This document shows positions 6,163 to 12,953 of a DNA stretch of 12,953 nucleotides, piece by piece. Below the pieces are notes generated by a model. It did no database searches. It was given only the letters and a program-made list of their open reading frames with translations, and had not been told where the DNA came from. Positions within the stretch are counted from its first letter, which is position 1, and every line of letters begins with the position of its first letter. The position numbers were made by a program, and so were the translations under genes. The DNA is from Saccoglossus kowalevskii (Eukaryota > Hemichordata > Enteropneusta > Harrimaniidae), in contig NW_003135342.1 of the NCBI RefSeq assembly GCF_000003605.2, positions 366,500 to 379,452 of the forward strand, read 5' to 3'.

Positions 6163-9100
6163 GTAAGTTTATTATATCATTCCAACAGCAAAAACCAATT
6201 AGGTGTCATTCAGTATTCAGTTACCGGCCATGTTCGCAATATGTTACATCCAAATAAATCATCCAACAGACTGAAGGATGATAAACAGCAAGTCTTATAC
6301 TAGCCACGCGTATCAAAGCTGTGCCACTAGTTCACTTTTCATGTTGCTGTACAAAAAATCAAGGCTACCATTGCTTCGTATCGCAAAAAACGTTTCATAT
6401 ATCAAAATGCTATTTGGAATGTATAAGAACAAAATCGTATGCAGTTTTAAGATGTGTTTAGATTGAGATTAAAAATCCATTATTTTAATACAAATAAATA
6501 ATTAAAGTAACACGTTTGAAACAGAGAATTATAATGAATGTTGCACTATTTGAAGCGGGAGAGTCGTCCCCTGCGCATGCGTCAGATGGCCATAGCGTTT
6601 ATTGTTCACGAACAAGCGTCTACCCATGAGCATTTGCGTTTTTAGCGTGTGTTGTTATCGTCGGTTGGGACTCAATTCCCGCGCGTGCGCAGGTGACGAC
6701 CCCCGCTTTATTGGAGCGAAGGAAGCAAACAAATTTACAACAAATTTCCAAAATTCATATTTTCACAATTCGGTTTTTTTGTTGAAAAACAAACTGTGCA
6801 TTTAGTTTCAGATGTACGATCTAACCTGCAAGAGGACCATAATGATAAAGTAGGACAACATATGGTGTCTATCAATGAAACGCAGGGCGTAGAAGGTATG
6901 TGAACAATTAGTTACATCGTATCATGAATGAAAACAAATGCACGCTACGCTACGCTACGCTACGCTACGCTACGCTACGCTACGCTACTACACAACTGGC
7001 TTAACACTCGTCGTCTACAGCGCTCTGTGTGCTTTCTCCCGGTTTTGATGTTTTGCTGCTGTTCTTTTATTAGTGAGAAACTTATTCTTGTTGTTATTAA
7101 GATGAATGCCGCTCACACAGGGCGACCGTCAAGACCAACATATCATCTCACTAGAAACCATGCAGTGTAATGTGAAAACATTGATGGCTTTTCGGTTGCA
7201 AACTCACGTGGGGACGGATGCGGATTTAGCCAGGGCTAGTACAGCCTCTTGAATAAAACGGCTGGTTATTGTCTTTTACTAAGGTTGATATTGGAGATCT
7301 CTGTATTTCTTTCGACCTTATGTACGCCCCTCAACAAAAATTATTTACCAAATTTTGTTTACATAACATATTTCACCTTACCGATGCTTTAGACAAATAT
7401 GGGCATGTAATGAGCGCGGTGCGAGCGATTCTACCCGGAAGCAAAAAAAAAACATCATTAAAACATGTAAAGTCTTTTCACCGCCATGTACACTTGAAAG
7501 ATCTAAATATTATTGGCTATTTTCTGTCACTTTTCAGGGTTAGACGTACAATATTTACCTACAGCTTGACAAAATGACTTTGCATGTAACTTGCATATAA
7601 CCCTAAACAGCATAAATAGATATGCAAATGACGACTGGTTAAACCGGACTTTCGCATTTCTATTTGGTGCTTCACAATTTTACCACATTATCGCTCAAAT
7701 CACTTTCTCATTTTTGCTTCCTAGCGTGCATGGCAAAGGTTGCAATTCACACCAGTCGTCGTAACAATAGACAAAACATAGGCCCCAGTGATCTTCTGGG
7801 AATAGTTATATGAATATTCCCGGATTATGAACCAATTACCTGAATTTGAGATTATGTTGGTAGTAGAGTATGCGCAATGTAAAATCCAAGAAAACACTCT
7901 TAACATTCTCTCGTCGGCTACGCAATGCTTTAAACGGAAATGTGCCTTGTCTTTTTTATAAATATCGATACTCACGAACAAAAGTGCATAGTAATTTGCA
8001 AGTTTAGCACATACAGAAGCGCCAAGAGTTTTGTCCTCTTGTATTTGATTTTGTTACTTGTCTTGTATTTATTTATTTTTCTTGGAACATGTCTTGTCAA
8101 GTCTGGGATACTAACATTTACCATTTTTCTTGTTTGTTATTGTCAATTCAGTGAATCAAACGTCCGCCTGTGCTGTTACCTTTGGTGATTGGCCAGATGG
8201 AACAAAGGAGAAAGTCTGGTTAACAAGCTTTCCCAGATCTGGAAACACGTGGACACGTCATCTATTAGAAATTGCAACAGGAATTTATACTGGTTCGTTT
8301 TATTCAGAAAACAGTTTATATAAGCAAGGTATGGTATACACTTACTGGTGTTGGGAGTATAATTATAATTTGCCATAGTTTGGTTGCTATGAGCAATAAA
8401 TATGTGGTTGAAGGCATATTATTGTGAAACAATTATACAATTTGTGACTTGAATTATAAATTTAATTATTTTGTTTTTAGTTTGGAAAAGAGGACACTAA
8501 AGAATATCTACAAGCTTCCCAAATTCATTAAATAATCTAGAAAACCAATTCAAAATTTCTGAGATGAAAATCAATCTGGTGATAAAACATCGACAAAAAT
8601 AATCAAGGATATGAGCAAATGCACTTAAAAAACACATTTTATAATAAGTAAGTTATGAAATAAACAAAAAAAACACACAATAAATACATTCACTGGGATA
8701 TGTTGTGTTGCTATTGATACACATGTTTCAACATGTCCATTGCATATTGCATTGGTTGCAGGCTTTAAAGGAGAAATTGATCAACCAGGCCAGGGACAAA
8801 AGTTGGTTTACAAATGCCACTCTTTCAAAAAGACTTACATGTTTGGGATACTGCTCATCAGAAACTTATATGACTCTATGGTCTCATTGTATGCATATAA
8901 CTTGACAGGAATGATGGGAAGCCTGAATCTTGAGTTATTCCGTAATAGTAAGTTATTCGCTTTAATGAAACACATATTTGCAATAGCAAATCTTACAATG
9001 ATAGAGGTAAAATCACGCCAAAAACCACACCTACATTTCTGTCTAAGAATGCGCAGCAAACACAGATTTGTCAGACATTCTACAATCCATGGTCGAGTCA

Positions 9101-10509
9101 TTAAACAAATATATAAAACCAGGATATATTGAGCACCAGTCGGTAGATCCAAGTTCAAATCTTAGGCTGAACACCGAAATGGGTCGTCTGCCTAGCTGGG
9201 TGAGTGTGCCACAGACTCAATGGGAAGGCCTATTCTATTAGCAGAGATTTACTCACTAACGAATGCGACTTTGGGGGAACTGTCATGAATTTGTTTATGC
9301 GTATCTGTTGACCGACTTAATTAGCTGATTATTAGCGAATTGCTGTGTTATGTCTGTCATCGTTTAGGCAGGCGAGGTCCTGGACGGAACTTGGCTCAGT
9401 GATTTGGAACTAATTACGAGATAACCGTAGCTATTCGGACTATTAATTCTGACAATTGTTGTTCGTAGTTATTAATATAGTGAACGATTAATCAAAAGAT
9501 ATGACGTATTCAGTGCTTAGTGTGATTGGCTTTATGATTAAAGGTTACGCCCTAGAGTCTTTATACTGTATTGTAATTGGTTAGAGTTTTGAAAATGAAT
9601 AAAGAGAGTTTTGAGTTGGTCTTGGCGAGTACTCCACGATAGACCCAGTCTAAGTCCAGTCCTGGAGAGACTTGGGGCGAGCCTTGACGCAGTCTAAGTC
9701 CAGTCCTGGAGAGTCTAGGGCGAGTCTTGGGTCAGCCTTGCGATAGTCTTGGGGACTTTTACCCAGGGCGCTGTGTAGAATGCTCAAAAGACCGACTAAG
9801 ACGAGAGTTGAAACGTATTTTGTTGTGTGTGTCTTATTTGACTGTAAAGCTTAAGTGACTTTCCCGATCCCGTACCTCAAGGGGACGAGATATAGAGACG
9901 AGACGAGATTCCCCCTGACACGTGCGGAGAACCCCAGAGGAAGAAGAATTTCCCCCTGATAGAACCGGCGGGTGCGGGTGTTGACGCCAGGATAGCGCAT
10001 TAAAATTGCCATTTGATAAAGAGATGGCCGCACAGCCCTGTCATGTAGTCCCAAACATGAATATAACTTCTGTGGTAAATGCACGATGTGTCAGCACTGA
10101 AATGATACATGCTTACTGAATACTGAAAACTTCATTTATTTCAGGTACAGACTTTTCAGATATGGTCAAGACGATGCACGAACGTTGGCGTAAATTAGTC
10201 GTGGACTGGTTCAAATCTGGTCACCCTTTTGTGGTAGTACATCATGAGGATTTGTTGCAGAATCCGATATCGTCCGTGAAAAAGATGATGAATTATCTAA
10301 ACATTACACTAACCCCAGAACGACTTGAATGCTTGCGAAATGACATCGAAGGACTGTTCCATCGCCAACATTCAGAGAAATTTCATTTTGATCCTTTCAC
10401 TCAAGAATTGCACGAGATTATTGACGAAGATATCCGAGTTGTGAATGAGCTACTGATGAGTAGGAATGAAACTCCTATACCTAAGCCAGCGTATAACACT
10501 GAGTTGTAG
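6087..10509 (+). CDS. WSCD-type (sialate O-sulfotransferase-like) sulfotransferase, five coding exons
   Basis: Join of 6087-6162, 6812-6895, 8152-8328, 8762-8947 and 10145-10509: 888 bases, 295 residues plus TAG. Every intron starts GT, ends AG and is phase 1. Residues 75-92 ([18 protein letters not shown]) carry the 5'-phosphosulfate-binding loop of PAPS-dependent sulfotransferases, and residues 142-154 ([13 protein letters not shown]) the 3'-phosphate-binding Arg and Ser. Residues 193-211 ([19 protein letters not shown]) and the Cys/Phe-rich segment near residues 224-248 match the C-terminal half of WSCD1/WSCD2 and insect homologues. WSCD1 and WSCD2 transfer sulfate from PAPS to sialic acid in the Golgi; the acceptor here is unknown. 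Residues 1-60 are polar and lack both a membrane anchor and WSC domains, so either more 5' exons exist (an acceptor-like AG lies at 6043-6044) or the protein is short. An in-frame stop at 6042-6044 and A at -3 support the ATG at 6087 if that exon is first. Confidence 0.8.
6553..6708. mobile_element. MITE family 1, copy 2
   Basis: 156 bp, with the same AAGCGGG terminal inverted repeats and an almost identical right half as the copy at 4107-4275. An internal stretch after GGCCATAGCG is about 13 bp shorter and divergent. The flanks are TG on the left and TA on the right, so the left target base has probably mutated. It lies in the first assigned intron of the sulfotransferase gene, about 100 bp before the next exon. 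Confidence 0.85.
6812..6895 (+). CDS. Sulfotransferase gene, stem-region exon
   Basis: The acceptor is TTTAGTTTCAG (AG 6810-6811) and the donor GTATGT at 6896. At 84 bp and phase 1 on both sides it could be skipped without shifting the frame. It encodes the polar segment [16 protein letters not shown], then INETQG with an N-glycosylation-type sequon (N-E-T). No family match is expected in a stem region; the case rests on splice sites, an open frame and phase agreement with both neighbours. Confidence 0.55.
6942..6988. repeat. Pentanucleotide microsatellite (TACGC)n
   Basis: Forty-seven bases of uninterrupted ACGCT/TACGC repeats, about 9.4 units, in the second assigned intron of the sulfotransferase gene, 46 bp after its donor. 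Open frames through it are by-products. It is CpG-containing in an AT-rich region and likely polymorphic in length. Confidence 0.95.
8152..8328 (+). CDS. Sulfotransferase gene, exon with 5'-phosphosulfate loop
   Basis: The acceptor follows a T-rich tract (AG 8150-8151) and the donor is AAG|GTATGG at 8329. It encodes [18 protein letters not shown] followed by [16 protein letters not shown] and [10 protein letters not shown]. The PRSGNTW loop binds the 5'-phosphosulfate of PAPS and is the strongest family marker in the gene. An N-glycosylation-type sequon (N-Q-T) lies at its start. Confidence 0.85.
8564..8707 (+). mobile_element. Fragment of MITE family 2, lacking its terminal repeats
   Basis: This 144-bp stretch matches 11133-11243 inside the complete element in the same orientation. 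Shared blocks include ATGAAAATCAATCTGGTGA, GCAAATGCACTTA, AAATTATGAAATAAACA-like text and AATAAATACATTCA. It has about 24 extra bases after AAAACAT and ends just where the terminal repeat should begin. It lies in intron 3 of the sulfotransferase gene, ending 54 bp before the exon. Confidence 0.8.
8762..8947 (+). CDS. Sulfotransferase gene, exon with 3'-phosphate site
   Basis: The acceptor is GGTTGCAG (AG 8760-8761) and the donor GTAAGT at 8948. It encodes [18 protein letters not shown], then [20 protein letters not shown] and AYNLTGMMG. The R-N-x-Y-x-S pattern is the 3'-phosphate-binding segment of WSCD-type enzymes. Both splice junctions are phase 1 and fit their neighbours. Confidence 0.82.
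9140..9280 (+). mobile_element. SINE copy B, 5' part
   Basis: This matches the body of the SINE at 1507-1850, with GGGTGAGTGTGCCACAGACTC near 9198-9218 and a degraded box B (AGTTCAAATC, near 9154). The tRNA-like head is poorly preserved. Similarity stops at GGGGGAAC (9280), where an unrelated insertion starts; the remainder resumes near 9945. Confidence 0.65.
9281..9920 (+). mobile_element. LTR-like insertion splitting SINE copy B
   Basis: The inserted block begins TGTCATG and has a matching end TGACA at 9916-9920, the TG...CA inverted ends expected of an LTR. It carries an AATAAA at 9598-9603, midway, a weak TATA-like TTATAC upstream, and a GT-rich stretch afterwards, the arrangement of U3-R-U5. 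No internal retroelement genes are present, so it would be a solo LTR of about 640 bp. No clear target-site duplication is visible (GGAAC before, CGTGC after; a GAAC occurs at 9929), so the right edge could lie a few to about 35 bp further on. Confidence 0.4.
9646..9733 (+). repeat. 44-bp tandem duplication inside the LTR-like block
   Basis: CAGTCTAAGTCCAGTCCTGG starts at 9646 and again at 9690. The two 44-bp units are identical over their first 24 bases and diverge slightly afterwards. Related shorter strings (GGCGAGT, AGTCTTGG) continue on both sides. Confidence 0.85.
9945..10085 (+). mobile_element. SINE copy B, 3' part
   Basis: CACAGCCCTGTCATGTAGTC and CCAAACATGAATATA (10030-10063) match the tail of the SINE at 1507-1850. 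Weaker similarity reaches back to GATAGAACCGG near 9959. It lies in the last intron of the sulfotransferase gene, about 60 bp before the last exon. Confidence 0.7.
10145..10509 (+). CDS. Sulfotransferase gene, last coding exon
   Basis: The acceptor is TTTATTTCAG (AG 10143-10144). It encodes 120 residues after the split Ser codon, including [43 protein letters not shown] and [10 protein letters not shown], and ends with TAG at 10507-10509. The pattern of a WRxxVxDW block, a VVxYE/HHED block, and a late Asp-Pro-Phe-Thr matches the C-terminus of WSCD proteins, where it supports the fold and the acceptor side. Confidence 0.85.
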
Positions 10510-10810
10510 TTAAATGCAAGACTGGAGAGATTATACCGATAGATTACAATTGACAAAAACACGTTCCTTTCGTTTCGTCCAATTGATGACGGACATTATT
10601 ATTTAATTGTGAACTGTTGTTCGTATTTGGTAGTTACAAAAAAATTGTTTTATCTCAGGGAACCAAGTTCTCATGCATAATTTCAATTCCAAAACTTGAA
10701 ATATTGTGTAATGTCAGCATTTCAAAAAAATCCAGGAAAGGTTGATGTTTCGAGAAATTCAACGTTTGGGGATAATTATCCACCGACAAATATGTTTTAC
10801 ATAGAGAGCA

Positions 10811-11306
10811 CAGTCAGCTGGCGCACACGTGACAATAAAATAAATACGATATTTACTATATAGGGGCCGCCATCTTGAATGCAACATAAAACTAAATGAG
10901 AGACAAGTTGTGAGACGCGTTTTTCAGATTCCTACAAATCTGGACAAAAATACCAATCTTTCACGAAAATGCGACCGAATTTGGCGTTTTTGTGTAGAAA
11001 AATTCCTTGCATACGAATACCTAATTACCCGAAGAACATAGAACACTTTCCTGGGATATTTAAAACCGAAATTGTCATCTGAATGTACGGCCGTCGCTGA
11101 TTGGCTGCTGAGCTGGAATGGCATTTTTTGCCATGAAAATCAATCTGGTGACAAAACATTGGGCAAATGCACTTACAAACATATTTTATTATGAGTAAAT
11201 TATGAAATAAACACAATAAATACATTCAGTGGGATATAATGTGATGGCGGCCCCCATATAGTAAATATCGTATTTATTTTATTATCACGTGTGCGCCAGC
11301 TGACTG
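10811..11306. mobile_element. MITE family 2, complete copy, 63-bp inverted ends
   Basis: Arms 10811-10873 and 11244-11306 are reverse complements at 61 of 63 positions, starting CAGTCAGCTGGCGCACACGT. The 496-bp element has no coding capacity, so it is a non-autonomous inverted-repeat element. Target-site duplications are not obvious (AGAGAGCA before, GGATAAGA after), so I cannot assign a superfamily. The high arm identity suggests recent insertion or gene conversion. Its inner part recurs at 8564-8707. It begins about 300 bp after the sulfotransferase stop codon. Confidence 0.9.
10834..10839 (+). promoter_or_regulatory. Possible poly(A) signal AATAAA for the sulfotransferase gene
   Basis: This is the first AATAAA after the stop at 10509, with no AATAAA or ATTAAA between. 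It lies inside the left inverted repeat of the MITE at 10811-11306, so the element may define the transcript's 3' end. No transcript evidence is available. Confidence 0.35.
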
Positions 11307-12629
11307 GGATAAGAGAGGTCTTAAATCCATTGCCAAATTATCCTCGCCCGCCTTTTATAACCTATAGTGCACCGCGGTTTACCTAAGAAATGTATACATG
11401 GATCGAGAAGAGATTTTCTTACAAGAATGGAACAAGCAAATAAGTATCATCGATGGAATCAATTAACTTAATAATGAAGATAAATAATTAAAAAAAAAAT
11501 AAAATAATAAATAAGCAATAAAGGTGTGATAGAGTTTTGATTCAAGTGTTTCGGTCATTTTTTGTTTTAAAAAGTAGGTATTTCGGATAACTGTTTTGAA
11601 AACTTGGATAAACTACTTCACATATGATGGGCGACAAGTAGGTAGATAAAATATCAATACCGGAGATTATTTGTTTAATACCTGGCGAGTTCGGTAAGGG
11701 GTTAGAATGCCAACATTAGTTGAAAATTGTTGGTGAGGTTCACTAAACATTTGTTTGGAAGCAAAGCGGGGCGTATTGTGCGGTAACCATCTGGGGATAT
11801 AATCGCCTGATAATTTTCTATTTACAATATAAACATCTACATCCACGCCGCAGGACAAATATTGCTTATTGAGTCGATGAATTTATATCGTGAAAGCTGA
11901 TAATAAACAGCATTGAGTTGTCATCCCGGCAAACAAAATGCGGCATGTTTTTTGCGAAAGTGTAATTTTGAATTTCTCGGCACCATATATGGATGCATGA
12001 GTGACCTGACAGTTGACCCCGTGTCATAATTTTATGTCTACGGCATTATCACTCACAATTGCGTATATTGCGTAATCGAATATAAATAATTTTAATGATG
12101 TACTACATAGTCTTGCAATATCCCTGTTACGACAAATAAGTTGTCGTGTCACTGTAACTGTGCCCTGCGCATGAAGTCAGTTTCTCGCTCAACCTACAGA
12201 TTATATATTTCGAATGTACCCCGTGTGCATTCCGAGAGGCCTACAATTATTGTTTATTTTTAAAAACTAAAATTAAGAAAAAACTTTAAATATGAAATAA
12301 TATGAAAAGTGGTGGCTAAGTTGAAATAACACGCGATTTTTTGCGAAGTCACTTCGACTCCAACTATCGCGTTCTAAATAAAAACACGAAATAAAAAAAA
12401 TACTGTATGCAAGTATATGACAAGTTAACTGTCACTTTTTAGTGCAAGCAACTGAGTTTGTTTTCCGGATTGCCCAGCATACACGACAACGCATGCTCCA
12501 GGTTATACAATGTACACACTGCGTTATCGAATATTACATCATAAGGAAATTGCACTAGTTCCACCATGACTAACGGCAATTATGCTACAAACGTCAGCAT
12601 CGATAGGAAAATGCTAAGAGTATAGCAAA
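11307..12629. other. Region between the converging genes, no gene recognised
   Basis: Scattered short frames on both strands show no family resemblance. On the minus strand TTTATT at 12253-12258 (AATAAA read in reverse) lies about 370 bp after the methyltransferase stop and could be its poly(A) signal. A+T-rich tracts occur at 11480-11520 and 12250-12300. Confidence 0.45.
12253..12258 (-). promoter_or_regulatory. Possible poly(A) signal for the methyltransferase gene
   Basis: It reads AATAAA on the minus strand, about 372 bases after the stop codon at 12630-12632. It is the first such hexamer I find downstream. A chance match in AT-rich DNA is quite possible. Confidence 0.25.
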
Positions 12630-12941
12630 TCAGTCTGTCTGCAGGAATCTCATATTAACCCAGTATAATTCATTCCAAACAACCCATGGCGATGGGTGCA
12701 TTATCGCCATTTTTTCGTTTTCGTGCCATTTCCACAGCTTAAAACCATTCATTTCAAATGCTGTTGTCAATGCTCGGTAAACCAGTAAAGTATCCAGTAA
12801 ATTTTCAGACATATGTAGTTTTTCAAGATGAAGCTCGAACGCCACAAGTTTGATATCCCGGAGAACACCACTTTTAATTAACTGATGAAATACGTGATAC
12901 TCTCCGCCCTCTATGTCAAATTTCAGCACATCAATTTTTGA
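12630..12941 (-). CDS. METTL24-like / FkbM-type methyltransferase, last coding exon (partial gene)
   Basis: Minus strand. The exon opens after an acceptor-like AAATAG (AG at 12942-12943) in phase 0 and encodes 103 residues to TGA at 12630-12632. It begins SKIDVLKFDIEGGEY; the D-x-E-G-x-E core followed by HQLIKSGVLRDIKLVAFELH is the hallmark of FkbM/METTL24-like S-adenosylmethionine-dependent methyltransferases, in which the Asp and Glu lie after the fourth strand of the Rossmann fold. The ending WNELYWVNMRFL matches the ELYWVN-type C-terminus of invertebrate METTL24-like proteins. The substrate is unknown. The SAM-binding glycine loop and N-terminus must lie upstream, beyond the right edge. 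The frame immediately before the exon has TAG, consistent with a splice site. The gene converges on the sulfotransferase gene. Confidence 0.78.
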   Translation of the reverse strand, partial: SKIDVLKFDIEGGEYHVFHQLIKSGVLRDIKLVAFELHLEKLHMSENLLDTLLVYRALTTAFEMNGFKLWKWHENEKMAIMHPSPWVVWNELYWVNMRFLQTD

Positions 12942-12953
12942 CTATTTGATTAG

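Noticed and set aside
6928-7170. Frame with RYATL repeats
   Set aside because: It is the translation of the pentanucleotide microsatellite inside an intron, with no family match after it.
7269-7577. 102-codon frame in the second assigned intron
   Set aside because: No recognisable motif, and it starts at a non-ATG codon; probably chance.
7940-8188. Hydrophobic 82-codon frame that could look like a membrane segment
   Set aside because: It overlaps the T-rich tract and acceptor before 8152 and is in a different register from the sulfotransferase exon.
11398-11466. Small frame MDREEIFLQEWNKQ with TTTTATAA about 45 bp upstream
   Set aside because: Only 22 codons, and no downstream exon or family match; a TATA-like string is common in AT-rich DNA.
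11667-11858. 63-codon minus-strand frame with a CAG|GTATTA-like donor
   Set aside because: No family resemblance and no matching upstream or downstream exon.

Overview
The window looks like AT-rich, intron-rich nuclear DNA from an invertebrate animal, probably aquatic. The evidence is GT-AG introns with phase-consistent exons, a tRNA-derived SINE, two families of small inverted-repeat (MITE-like) elements, a broken transposon-type integrase gene, a 2A-like peptide of the kind found in aquatic-invertebrate retroelements, and two glycan/small-molecule enzyme genes with animal-type sequence. A phylum cannot be fixed from the sequence alone. There is no bacterial-style operon, rRNA, tRNA gene or CRISPR array.

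Layout. 55-297 (+) is a short open frame with a hydrophobic stretch and a complete 2A-like motif (DIETNPGP), most likely the relic 5' end of a retroelement. 298-1506 holds nothing I can name. A tRNA-derived SINE lies at about 1507-1850. From 4489 down to 2291 (-) lies a degraded two-exon integrase-domain gene: an N-terminal segment, a helix-turn-helix region, and the start of a DDE-type catalytic core. It is broken by premature stops, a frameshift and a 169-bp MITE at 4107-4275. Removing the MITE and one copy of its TA target duplication exactly restores the reading frame across the insertion site. A minisatellite (4545-4760) sits just beyond its start codon.

6087-10509 (+) is the best gene: a WSCD-type (sialate O-sulfotransferase-like) sulfotransferase. 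Five coding exons (6087-6162, 6812-6895, 8152-8328, 8762-8947, 10145-10509) are joined by four introns, all phase 1, giving 295 codons plus stop. Both PAPS-binding motifs are present. No membrane anchor is seen in these exons, so a further upstream exon is possible; a candidate is at 5528-5648. Its introns carry a second copy of the 169-bp MITE family, a (TACGC)n microsatellite, a TIR-less piece of a second MITE family, and a second SINE copy split by an LTR-like insertion. A complete 496-bp copy of the second MITE family (10811-11306) lies just 3' of the gene and supplies the first AATAAA after its stop codon.

11307-12629 shows no convincing gene. 12630-12941 (-) is the last coding exon of a METTL24-like/FkbM-type methyltransferase whose upstream exons lie beyond the right edge. 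The sulfotransferase and methyltransferase genes converge tail to tail; I see no evidence that they share a pathway. The main interest of the window is its layered transposon history and the broken integrase gene, not a new operon-like system.
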